64,000 nt of DNA. Source: Siminovitchia acidinfaciens. GTDB taxonomy: Bacteria > Bacillota > Bacilli > Bacillales > Bacillaceae_C. The position numbers and the translations under genes were made by a program. Numbering within the stretch: position 1 is the first letter of the stretch; each line of letters begins with the position of its first letter. The notes under the pieces are model-generated. The model ran no database searches. It was not told the DNA's origin and was given only the letters and a program-made list of their open reading frames with translations. Below, in pieces: positions 47,231-54,873 of the stretch. The stretch covers positions 187,412 to 251,411 of the forward strand of contig NZ_QYTV02000002.1 of assembly GCF_003605385.1 (NCBI RefSeq). Direction: 5' to 3'.

Positions 47231-50200
47231 TTATCTTTCATTTAATTTATTACAGAAATCAAGCCAATTTTCTGGCATATCGAGAGCTTCATTAATTGTA
47301 TAATAAGTCTTTAAAGGCAAAATACCATTACCAGTTAACCAAACATTATGCATTTCTAGGATTAGATTTAATGCAGTTTCACCTTCTTGTATTGCCAAGG
47401 TTTCGTAATAACAGTATGAAAAGTTCTCTAAATCACTATTAATTGAAAATAATTTCACCTCATCACTACTTGTTTCTGAGCTGAAGTAGTTTGAAATTAA
47501 ATTATCTAGAATGGCCCTAATCTTATCTTTATCAAGGTATGGAAAAATAGCTTCAAATGCACGATTCGCACCATCATATTCCCAGTAATATCCACTTTCT
47601 CTTTCCATTAGCAAATTGTACATAGCAATAGAACATTCCTCAATTTTGTGATTATGTTCCTTTTTATATTTTTGAATTAATTCAACAACAAAATCCCATC
47701 TAAACAAATTTTTATTAGTTGTGTACTGCTCAATTGTTCTATTCATTGCTTCTTCACATGATATCGATTTTATATCATTAATGAAACTTTCCACTATTTT
47801 ATTGTCTTTATCGTTACAATCAAACCAACGATTAGGGATTATAAAACTATGAATTTCCCTAGTTGTCCTTTCCAATCCGAATTCATATTTTGCTATTTGT
47901 TTTAGTTTAGGTTTAATATTTGAATATCCAAGTCTATTTGCCGCTAGTAAAATACCCTCTTTGATGTCTGCAATATAAATTTTTCCGAGTGTATTATCAG
48001 TATCATACCTATCAGCCGAATCATATACAAAAAATATGTTCGTAGATAATTCCCAAATTGCGATTAACTCTTCTTCTGCAAAATGCCCCGCTTCAAAAGA
48101 ACTTATTACACCATCAAATATCGTTTGTAACCATTGTTTATTCCATTTGTGATTTAAATTTGCAAACTTCCATAGAGACTGATACCCTTCTCTTCCAGCA
48201 GATGTTGCAACAGCTGAATCAATAAAAACCGCAGCCCTGTTATCTCCTAATTCAGATGCATTTTTTGATATATTTAGTAATTCTAAACCCAGATTACCCC
48301 AAATACTATTATTTAATTTATCTAGCCTTTTGTACCATTGAAGTGGGGTGAATAAAGAATACTCCTTTCTGCCCACATAGCCAATAGATTTAAGTTTTAA
48401 GATATCTTGAGCATTTTCCGCTTTTTCAATCCATCCCATTTCAAAAGCATTATTAATAAAGTTCTCAGCAATTTCAATCATATCAGCAATTTCTTCTTCC
48501 CATACTATTCCATTCTCAGACATCCAATAATCAAATAAATCCTCCAGGATGATATTTTCTCCTAAATCTTTTAGAAACGACCAGTATATGTCAATATGCC
48601 GAATGTTATTAAAGTTTCCAGCTCTTTCTATCATTAAACCTTGCAATGCATTGGAAAACTCACTACCAGTTTTATTAGTTATATCTATGTATTGAGTTAA
48701 TAAATATCTTTCAATTTCAATACCACCAATTTCATATCTTCCTATCAAGTTATCATCACTTAATAAGAACCTAACATTCATCTTGAAATCTTCTATAAAT
48801 ATCTTTTTATTCAATTGTTTTTCATTAATACATTTATGCATGTAACCTAAATATGAGCTTACTGAAAGCAAATAATAGACAGCATGGTACCTTCTACCTT
48901 CTTTCTTAAACTCTCCTTGCCTATAGGTATTTATAAAAGAATTAATAATCTTATCAAAGCTGAAATCTCTATAAGAAAGTATTATTGATACAAGCGCATA
49001 AATCGGAAAATTATCTCTGTCACTCATATAGTGTAAATCTTCTACATAAGAAAATTCTTTAACTGCTATATTATTAATTAATTCCCTATAATTTGCTTCC
49101 TTAGAGTTTGTTATTGCCCAAGTTGCTACCTTTAGTTTGAATGAATTAGAAAAATTTTCTTGCCAATATTCCTGTGTTAATTTCAATACCATATCATTAT
49201 TATCTTCCATTAGCGAAACTATAAATGCTTCTAAATCATCTTTAAAATGATAGCTTAAAGCTTCTACTGTTTGAATAACTTCTTCATTCTTAGTGAAATT
49301 TTTTCCTTCAGCTAACCAACCTTTTGCAAAATACGCTCTTGCAGCTTTATAATATTCTGGAGTTTCGCCCTTTTCTAATAATGGCCCGAAATTAATACCA
49401 GTATATTGGCAGAACATCCCCCATTCTTCCAGCATATGTTGAAAGCGATCATTAATTCCTTCATCCTTAATTTCATCATGTAATTGGTGATTTTCAATCA
49501 AAATTTCAATAATTTCTTCTGGTGTTAAGTTACTTAACCACTTATCTAAAACATATCTTGCTCTGTCTACTTTTTCATGTTCGATTAATAATTCAACATC
49601 TCCAAACATACGTAACAGAGCTTCAATCGTTAACAACTTCCTATGCATTACCTTTTTCTCACTAAATAAAACAGTAGGAAGCTGAATGTTAGCCTTATAT
49701 ACTCTGTCTGCCCATTGCAAAGACTGCTTGAACTGATACAGTGTTGAGACAGCACAGCTAAAACTTATAATTTTTCTATAATCTTCAATATCAACAAGTG
49801 ATCTCAATGTTTCCTCAAGTTGTTCTACAAGCTCATTCATAGGTCTGAATATATTAAGTGCTTCAATAACATATTCCTTTGTGTAAACTTCAATATAATC
49901 ATTAGTTCTGCCTGCGAATTTTAATAGTTCGAATACTAATTCGTGTTTAGTAATAGAATCTGTACTTTTATTTAAATAGTAATCAGCTATTTTACTAGCC
50001 ACCTCGGTAAAAGTAGATAAGTTTTTCCTTAAATATCTTTCCAAATAAATCCTTACATCATTATGAAATACTCGAAAAGCTCCATCCTCTTCTATTACCA
50101 CAGGATATAGTTTTTGAAGGATCCTTTTCCATGCATTTTCATTTATTGAGGGATCTCCATAAATATCACAAATAATCTCTGTTTTTATTTTTTTATTTAT

Positions 50201-51913
50201 TAGAGAAAGAACTCCTGCGACTACCCCATCTACATAGAAAAAATTACTTGGTATATTTTCTAAAGCTGACTTCCATATATATTCATAATAATTATTTATT
50301 CCACTAGATAATTTTTTATCATTTAAACACTCATCAAGTTGTTCAATACTATCACAGCGCTTAGCTTCATACATAGCGAATATTACAGATAAGGTATTGC
50401 CTTTTGCCTTTTCATTAATAATCTTTATTGCAAACTCTGTATACTCCTCAGGTATGTTTGTATCTATCTCTCTATATAATTGTCTAATGTCCTGTTCTTC
50501 TATTTTCGGTACATTAATTTTAAGTACTTTCTCATCACTTAACCAATCTGGATATAATTTATATTCATGTATTGGTTGGCCAGCAATCAAAAAACAAACA
50601 TCTTTAGGAACTCCTTCGGGTGGAATAAGTGTTCCTAAAAAAGTGTTTTCACCTCCTGCTCGTGCCGCATGATCTATTCCATCGATACATATCACAGTTG
50701 TGTTACCCGTTTCATTTGCGAGTGCAGCTGAAAGTCTCAGTACTTCATTTCTCAATTCATCTGTGGTTGATAATAATTCATTGGAAATTGGTACTTGGTA
50801 TTTTGCTAGTTTACCTTTAAGAAGTTCTCTTAATTGAATAAGCAAATCTCCCCATAAAGCTCGTGGATCACTTACCCCCTTGTCAGCAGATAAGTATAAG
50901 TCATCTGAAGTTAGAGGTTTAAAAGCATAAAATCTAATTGTAATAACCGAATCAATTTTATTGGTTAGATAACTTACTATATTTGTTTTACCTGAACCTG
51001 GCTCTCCTGATAAAAAAACAACCGGATAGTCTCTCTTTTTTAGAGTATCTTCCAATTTTCCCGAGAAATCTGCCCTTGATTCGAAAAACGGTTCAGTAGT
51101 TGGTATATCATGTATACCTTTAAAACTATCTGAACTTAAAGAAAGTGCCTCAAGTAAATCCTCCTTAGTTATATCCTCTTTCTTCCTTAAAGTGGTTGTC
51201 CACTTCATTAAGGCATAACATAGACTTTTATGAAGCTGAACAGCTATACGTGTATCAACTTTAAAGTAAGAAGAGATTTTTTCTCCAATTGAATTAATTA
51301 TCTCATTTAAATCTTCTTGAGTAGCCTTAATGTCAAAACTCTTGAGAAAGTCTAGCTTTTGAACATTATCAAGATCATTAAGTTCATCTAACCATTCTTT
51401 CCATGCTGTCTCCCATTCTTTTTTTACGCAAATCTCTTCTAGTTTAGATGCATTTTTTATTTTATCCTTAATATATGGCCAAAATGTTTCTAATGCGGGC
51501 CTCTCATAAGTAACCGAATCTGATTCTTTAACGTTGTATTTTTTTACACCCATGTGTCTATTGGTAAATAGTATAGCATTACACCTTTTATATTCTTTTG
51601 AAGCTTTCTGCCAATCAGAGGAAAATTGGTGTAGATATGAACCTTTATTATCCTTGTCATCCTTTTTTCTTATCATGTCCGAGAAAGTTAAAGAGTCATT
51701 TTCCCTTGTATGCTTTATTTGGATACATTCTGCTTCACCACTATGAAAATTTACTACTACATCATCTAGCCCTTGGAGCTTCGAAGCTTGAAGAACTATT
51801 GACCTTATATCTTTATCGGGACAAAGTAAATCAAGAGCATACAATAACCCTACAGACCATTCGTACCAATAAGGATCTGCAATCCCTGCAGTTAAATTCT
51901 CTTTTTTAATCAT
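47231..51913 (-). CDS. Giant STAND NTPase with Cap4-like nuclease domain
   Basis: A 1560-residue protein of NLR-like layout. The N-terminal 200 residues look like a Cap4/DUF4297 double-strand DNA nuclease, with YWYEWSVGLLYAL, GLDDVVV and ECIQIKH (the Asp and QxK pair near residues 53-66). The NTPase domain has FLSGEPGSGKTN (Walker A near 307) and VICIDGIDHAAR (Walker B near 410). The remaining 1000 residues are helical repeats, presumably the sensor. This order matches Avs and related STAND defence proteins, which detect phage proteins and then cut DNA. Similarity to a specific Avs type cannot be judged by eye. ATG at 51913 has AGGGG upstream; the frame runs eight codons further. Border repeats flank it. 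Confidence 0.8.
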   Translation of the reverse strand: MIKKENLTAGIADPYWYEWSVGLLYALDLLCPDKDIRSIVLQASKLQGLDDVVVNFHSGEAECIQIKHTRENDSLTFSDMIRKKDDKDNKGSYLHQFSSDWQKASKEYKRCNAILFTNRHMGVKKYNVKESDSVTYERPALETFWPYIKDKIKNASKLEEICVKKEWETAWKEWLDELNDLDNVQKLDFLKSFDIKATQEDLNEIINSIGEKISSYFKVDTRIAVQLHKSLCYALMKWTTTLRKKEDITKEDLLEALSLSSDSFKGIHDIPTTEPFFESRADFSGKLEDTLKKRDYPVVFLSGEPGSGKTNIVSYLTNKIDSVITIRFYAFKPLTSDDLYLSADKGVSDPRALWGDLLIQLRELLKGKLAKYQVPISNELLSTTDELRNEVLRLSAALANETGNTTVICIDGIDHAARAGGENTFLGTLIPPEGVPKDVCFLIAGQPIHEYKLYPDWLSDEKVLKINVPKIEEQDIRQLYREIDTNIPEEYTEFAIKIINEKAKGNTLSVIFAMYEAKRCDSIEQLDECLNDKKLSSGINNYYEYIWKSALENIPSNFFYVDGVVAGVLSLINKKIKTEIICDIYGDPSINENAWKRILQKLYPVVIEEDGAFRVFHNDVRIYLERYLRKNLSTFTEVASKIADYYLNKSTDSITKHELVFELLKFAGRTNDYIEVYTKEYVIEALNIFRPMNELVEQLEETLRSLVDIEDYRKIISFSCAVSTLYQFKQSLQWADRVYKANIQLPTVLFSEKKVMHRKLLTIEALLRMFGDVELLIEHEKVDRARYVLDKWLSNLTPEEIIEILIENHQLHDEIKDEGINDRFQHMLEEWGMFCQYTGINFGPLLEKGETPEYYKAARAYFAKGWLAEGKNFTKNEEVIQTVEALSYHFKDDLEAFIVSLMEDNNDMVLKLTQEYWQENFSNSFKLKVATWAITNSKEANYRELINNIAVKEFSYVEDLHYMSDRDNFPIYALVSIILSYRDFSFDKIINSFINTYRQGEFKKEGRRYHAVYYLLSVSSYLGYMHKCINEKQLNKKIFIEDFKMNVRFLLSDDNLIGRYEIGGIEIERYLLTQYIDITNKTGSEFSNALQGLMIERAGNFNNIRHIDIYWSFLKDLGENIILEDLFDYWMSENGIVWEEEIADMIEIAENFINNAFEMGWIEKAENAQDILKLKSIGYVGRKEYSLFTPLQWYKRLDKLNNSIWGNLGLELLNISKNASELGDNRAAVFIDSAVATSAGREGYQSLWKFANLNHKWNKQWLQTIFDGVISSFEAGHFAEEELIAIWELSTNIFFVYDSADRYDTDNTLGKIYIADIKEGILLAANRLGYSNIKPKLKQIAKYEFGLERTTREIHSFIIPNRWFDCNDKDNKIVESFINDIKSISCEEAMNRTIEQYTTNKNLFRWDFVVELIQKYKKEHNHKIEECSIAMYNLLMERESGYYWEYDGANRAFEAIFPYLDKDKIRAILDNLISNYFSSETSSDEVKLFSINSDLENFSYCYYETLAIQEGETALNLILEMHNVWLTGNGILPLKTYYTINEALDMPENWLDFCNKLNER

Positions 51914-51984
51914 TGTAATTCCCCTCACTATTAACAAAAAGTAAGTTTTTAATAAATCAATCGTTCTACCTATGTTACTATTTT

Positions 51985-52182
51985 TTACTCCATTCTTTTC
52001 TTTGTAAGATTTCTAGCATCTGAAATAGTATCGCAAGTATGTAATGTTAATGTATCCAAATGACACCAGACGCGTCCATTTGGATACATCTTTCCGGTCT
52101 TAATTTCTTTTGAAGGAATAATTGCACGTCCTAGACTATTTATACTGTGGATCACTCCACTCTCTATTAGACATTTCAACAA
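51985..52182 (-). CDS. Doubtful small protein upstream of the STAND gene
   Basis: A 65-codon frame with a TTG start and AAGG nearby. The product (with KMYPNGRVWCHLDTLTL) is not recognised. It lies on the same strand 70 bases upstream of the STAND gene and could be a small partner or chance. An alternative overlapping 12-codon frame also exists. Treat as low confidence. Confidence 0.25.
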   Translation of the reverse strand: MLKCLIESGVIHSINSLGRAIIPSKEIKTGKMYPNGRVWCHLDTLTLHTCDTISDARNLTKKRME

Positions 52183-52294
52183 TTTCCTTATGAGGGTTAG
52201 TCGTTACCACATATCTTTCTATATGATGGATTGACAGTAATATACGAGTGGGAGTTAGTGTCCTTCACAAAGATCCTGGAAGTAGGGAGATATT

Positions 52295-52306
52295 TACTGC
52301 ACAGTA
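52295..52306 (-). repeat. Module-border repeat core, inverted copy 4
   Basis: TACTGCACAGTA, the reverse complement of the TACTGTGCAGTA core. A related AGACTCT segment stands where the other copies have AGTATCC. It lies upstream of the STAND gene, bounding that module on the right. Confidence 0.6.
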
Positions 52307-52541
52307 AGAGTCTACCACGTAATACAAGAATAAATCTGGACTGTTTGGAAAAGACTCAACTTATTGAGATTCAATCGATTTTTTAATGGTAAACAGTCTA
52401 TGATTCTTTGGTACACTTTTTGTCATTTAGCAGTAAATACTATGTCAGAAGTGGTAGATTTTAATAGCTGTAATCAATTTAAGAAGGGATTTTGAATATT
52501 TTGTCGAATACTGCCATTATAATTATATTGGAGGGATAAAA

Positions 52542-52955
52542 TTGAAAATAATGATCTCAGCATATCAATACTTATTCGAGATTGAAAACACTCTGCGATC
52601 TATTGTAAAAGAACAAATGCAACAAGCATGGGGCCCAAATTGGGAAAATATTTCTCCACTAATAAATAAACGACCTAGACGAACTTTTCATAGCCTCCAC
52701 TTTCACGATCTAATTGCTTGGTATCGTGTTTACCCACCTTTAGATTCTATCTTTCCTCAAAAGCTTCTTACTGACATGGTTTCTATAATTCCAATTCGAA
52801 ATAAAATTGCACATTGCCGTTTTCTATCAAGTTCAGAATATAAAAAATTAGAAAGTGTTTATTATTCATTTTTTAATTTTCTAGGGAACAATTCTCTTGA
52901 TAATTACGATAAAACTGCTAACTTTGTATTAACAAAGGACCGTCCAAAGGGATAA
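52542..52955 (+). CDS. Solitary HEPN protein, Swt1-like
   Basis: A 137-residue helical protein with a HEPN fold. The start YLFEIENTLRSIVKEQM resembles Swt1/Abi-type HEPN domains, and the RNase motif IRNKIAHCR (R86-x4-H91) is complete. HEPN RNases act in toxin-antitoxin and abortive-infection systems. No MNT or other antitoxin gene is adjacent, so it may act alone or be the remnant of a larger protein. TTG at 52542 follows TTGGAGGG at eight bases. It stands alone on the plus strand. Confidence 0.7.
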   Translation: MKIMISAYQYLFEIENTLRSIVKEQMQQAWGPNWENISPLINKRPRRTFHSLHFHDLIAWYRVYPPLDSIFPQKLLTDMVSIIPIRNKIAHCRFLSSSEYKKLESVYYSFFNFLGNNSLDNYDKTANFVLTKDRPKG

Positions 52956-53111
52956 GCCGGTAAATCATAAAAACTAGTATATTCTTAATGATAACAAGGG
53001 GTGTCTTATAGGGATAAAACGACTAATTAGACACCCTTATCAGTATAGGATATATGATCTTTTATATTTCTAAACGTTCTTACCTTATAGTTCTTGAAAA
53101 TATAAATATAT

Positions 53112-53471
53112 CTATAACTTCTCCTGTATATCAATTAATGATAATACTTCTTTAGAGATTTTATGAACAGACTTTATTTCTTCTATTTTCCTTTCTCTAA
53201 GTAAATTTATGTGTATTTCCAAAACCTCATTTATAGAATTAATATTAACAATATCAATGTCCTTAAAGTTAAAGATCTCTGATGGGGAAATATTTAATGA
53301 TGTCACAATTTTTTCCAATGTTAGCAAAGAAATGTTTCTTTCCCCACGTTCTACACCACCTATATAGGAGTATTGTAGATCTGCTATCTCAGCTAGTTCC
53401 TCCTGTGTCAAACCACGTTGTTTTCTGATTAAACGAATATTATTTCCTACCAACTTTAAAAAATCTGACAT
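53112..53471 (-). CDS. XRE-family regulator, divergent from the RAMP-HNH genes
   Basis: A 119-residue protein with an N-terminal helix-turn-helix (IRLIRKQRGLTQEELAEIADLQYSYIGGVERGERNIS, broken here for description into the turn LTQEELAEIAD and the recognition helix) and a C-terminal helical, probably dimerising part. ATG at 53471 follows AGAGGTG; a GTG lies three codons earlier. It is transcribed away from the RAMP-like gene across a 110-bp spacer holding a 14-bp palindrome, the expected layout of a local repressor. Confidence 0.85.
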   Translation of the reverse strand: MSDFLKLVGNNIRLIRKQRGLTQEELAEIADLQYSYIGGVERGERNISLLTLEKIVTSLNISPSEIFNFKDIDIVNINSINEVLEIHINLLRERKIEEIKSVHKISKEVLSLIDIQEKL

Positions 53472-53549
53472 TTTATTCACCTCTTCTTTAGAGTAGAAGA
53501 GAGTAATTTACAAATTAAGATGCATAAAATGTATGAATTAGTAAAAATT

Positions 53550-53563
53550 GTACTTATAAGTAC
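53550..53563. promoter_or_regulatory. Palindromic operator candidate
   Basis: GTACTTATAAGTAC is a perfect 14-bp palindrome, 18 bases before the RAMP-like start and in the spacer shared with the XRE gene. Its central TTATAA could also serve as part of a -10 element. A weaker palindrome (ATGCATAAAATGTATG) lies about 15 bases to its left. Confidence 0.6.
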
Positions 53564-53581
53564 TATTACTGGAGGTTAATC

Positions 53582-54175
53582 ATGACACTTATAAAAGCTG
53601 AAGTGGAAATAAGAGGAAATAGACCATTAATATTTAATAATTTTACTATTGACTCAATTCCACTTGTAAAAGAAGAAAAAGCAGGGGTTGCAGGAAATAA
53701 CCCAGAGGAATGGAAAAAAACCTTTCAAGTAACCTCTAAGGGACAATTATATTTGAACGCTGACTATTTTTTCGCATGTATTAGAGCAGGAGCAAAATAC
53801 ACTCCAAAAGGAAGAGGAACAATGGAGCCTATCGTCTCCGCAACATTACAAGTATTAAATGACAAAGTTATGTTAAACAGATTTTTACCGAATGAAAATG
53901 AAATAACAAGAGATAATTCAAAGGAGGTCTATATAGACGTCAGGCCTGTTTCAAGAAGGGGTGTAAAGAATATTCGTTATCGTCTGGCAACCGCATCCGG
54001 TTGGGAAGCGAAATTTATAATAATGTGGGAGAATACATTAATTAGTCGATATCAAATGGAAGCTATTTGTATCGATGCAGGCGCATATGCTGGTATAGGA
54101 GATGGTAGGAAGATAGGTTTTGGTCGTTTTGAAATATTTAACTTCAATATTTTGGAAGAAAAGAAAAATGCCTAA
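53582..54175 (+). CDS. RAMP (Cas7-like) protein
   Basis: A 197-residue protein I read as a RAMP-superfamily member. The first strand (KAEVEIRGNRPLIFNNF) matches the typical RAMP beta-1 with a polar turn. The middle contains basic strands (for example RPVSRRGVKNIRYR). The end carries a glycine-rich loop GIGDGRKIGFGRF (residues 171-183), as in Cas7, Cas5 and Cas6 proteins. RAMPs bind RNA, often guide RNA along a filament. No Cas gene or CRISPR is present. GGAGG lies six bases before the ATG. It overlaps the HNH gene by 8 bases, and the NNGGT array follows. The fold call is from motifs only; a DNA-binding or phage structural role is not excluded. Confidence 0.6.
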   Translation: MTLIKAEVEIRGNRPLIFNNFTIDSIPLVKEEKAGVAGNNPEEWKKTFQVTSKGQLYLNADYFFACIRAGAKYTPKGRGTMEPIVSATLQVLNDKVMLNRFLPNENEITRDNSKEVYIDVRPVSRRGVKNIRYRLATASGWEAKFIIMWENTLISRYQMEAICIDAGAYAGIGDGRKIGFGRFEIFNFNILEEKKNA

Positions 54176-54470
54176 GATAAGACCCCCTTATTCAACTTGG
54201 TATAAGAATATACGCCCAATAATTTGGGAAAGAGACAAAGGTAAGTGTAAGAAATGTGGTATTAAGGTTTCTTTAAGTCAATGTCATATAGATCATATAA
54301 TAAGCGGTATAATGGGTAGTAATGAATTTAAAAATCTTAGAACCCTTTGTCGGAGATGCCATACTCTGAGATTAGATTTCAATCATAGAACTTTGATCCA
54401 AGGAGCGATAACAAAAGGTATTATACCACCACACTGGAGAAGTTTGGTATGGGATGAAGAAGAAATTTGA
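54168..54470 (+). CDS. Small HNH endonuclease
   Basis: A 100-residue HNH nuclease. Zinc ligands are C27-x2-C30 and C61-x2-C64. The HNH core is H40-I-D-H43, N56 and H65. The ATG lies inside the last codons of the RAMP-like gene (ATGCCTAA overlap), so the two are translationally coupled and probably act together. A basic and aromatic N-terminal stretch (PPYSTWYKNIRPIIWERD) precedes the metal site. HNH enzymes nick or cut DNA in restriction, homing and Cas9-type systems. As the only nuclease in this gene pair, it is the likely effector. Confidence 0.85.
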   Translation: MPKIRPPYSTWYKNIRPIIWERDKGKCKKCGIKVSLSQCHIDHIISGIMGSNEFKNLRTLCRRCHTLRLDFNHRTLIQGAITKGIIPPHWRSLVWDEEEI

Positions 54471-54471
54471 A

Positions 54472-54512
54472 ACGGCAGTAAAGCCGTCCAATAAGGGATG
54501 ACCTCCTTATTG
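54472..54512 (+). ncRNA. Two perfect hairpins leading the NNGGT array
   Basis: ACGGC-AGTAAA-GCCGT (54472-54487) begins two bases after the HNH stop, and CAATAAGG-GATGACCT-CCTTATTG (54489-54512) follows directly. Both stems are perfect and neither has a T tract, so they are not ordinary terminators. They could form a handle of an RNA that continues into the array at 54541. Confidence 0.55.
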
Positions 54513-54540
54513 CTGATGATATAGGTCAATCAGGTAATGC

Positions 54541-54610
54541 TGGGTCTCGTCCGGTGCAGTTCGGAATGGTAGGGTACGTTATGGCTCGGTAAGATACGGT
54601 ACGGTGAGGT
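54541..54610 (+). repeat. Array of 14 phase-locked NNGGT pentamers
   Basis: Seventy bases divide exactly into 14 pentamers. The last three bases are GGT in eight units and differ from GGT by one base in the other six (CGT, AGT, GGA, GTT, GGC, GAT). The first two bases vary: TG, CT, CC, GC, TC, AT, AG, AC, AT, CT, AA, AC, AC, GA. The pattern ends abruptly at 54610. It has no open frame and no palindromes between units. It lies on the same strand as, and 70 bases after, the HNH gene. Function is unknown. Confidence 0.85.
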
Positions 54611-54674
54611 ATTACATTGTAAGAAAGCTTGCTTAACACACCTTTACATGCCCATTCTTTAAGCTAAATTAAAA

Positions 54675-54709
54675 AATCCATTTTGAAAAAAGTTTAATCA
54701 AAATGGATT
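54675..54709 (-). terminator. Hairpin ending minus-strand read-through
   Basis: AATCCATTTTGA...TCAAAATGGATT. The A run on its left (54671-54676) gives a T tract only on the minus strand, so it should stop transcription entering from the interrupted maf-radC operon. Confidence 0.65.
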
Positions 54710-54857
54710 CAAGTTCATTAAATTTACATTGTTTTATAAAAAAGTTTAATCGTTTGCTACCTGCTCTTAAAATTAATCCGATCCGCCCCAAAAAAACTGG
54801 CGAAATTAATATAATATTAAAAGCACAACAAATTATTATTTCGCCCTAAAATAATCA

Positions 54858-54867
54858 TACCTATAAG
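54858..54867 (-). repeat. Right terminal inverted repeat
   Basis: TACCTATAAG, the complement of CTTATAGGTA at 31392-31401. On the minus strand a further TTTTAGGGCG follows a few bases inside, as at the left end. Confidence 0.75.
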
Positions 54868-54873
54868 AGCAAA

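Larger units (their letters stand above)
31391..54873. mobile_element. Tn554-like recombinase-trio element inserted in radC, 23.5 kb
   Basis: RadC codons stop at 31390 (left) and resume at 54874 (right). The material between encodes three tyrosine-recombinase-like proteins plus a small coiled-coil protein at the left end, followed by accessory cargo. A 10-bp inverted repeat CTTATAGGTA lies at both ends. Tn554 of Staphylococcus also uses radC as its site, carries tnpA-tnpB-tnpC at one end and exchanges a six-base core, and this insertion fits that pattern: six bases separate the flanking HNH and SII codons on each side. The exact crossover base is not certain. The inside is very AT-rich compared with the flanks. 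Confidence 0.88.

Noticed and set aside
47094-47303. 69-codon plus-strand frame at the 3-prime side of the STAND gene
   Set aside because: It overlaps the STAND gene end on the other strand and lacks a ribosome site; at most a trace of an insertion sequence.
54541-54610. Coding or CRISPR interpretation of the GGT-rich stretch
   Set aside because: No frame stays open with a start and ribosome site, and the period of five does not fit codons. CRISPR is excluded because there are no long repeats with unique spacers and no cas genes.
54817-54873. Extra C-terminal residues on the RadC N-terminal frame as a natural variant
   Set aside because: The 19 codons come from the mobile-element end, including its inverted repeat; the true continuation is at 31229-31390.
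31391-54873. Prophage or ICE interpretation of the island
   Set aside because: No capsid, terminase, tail, relaxase or conjugation genes are present, and the recombinase set and target match a Tn554-like transposon.
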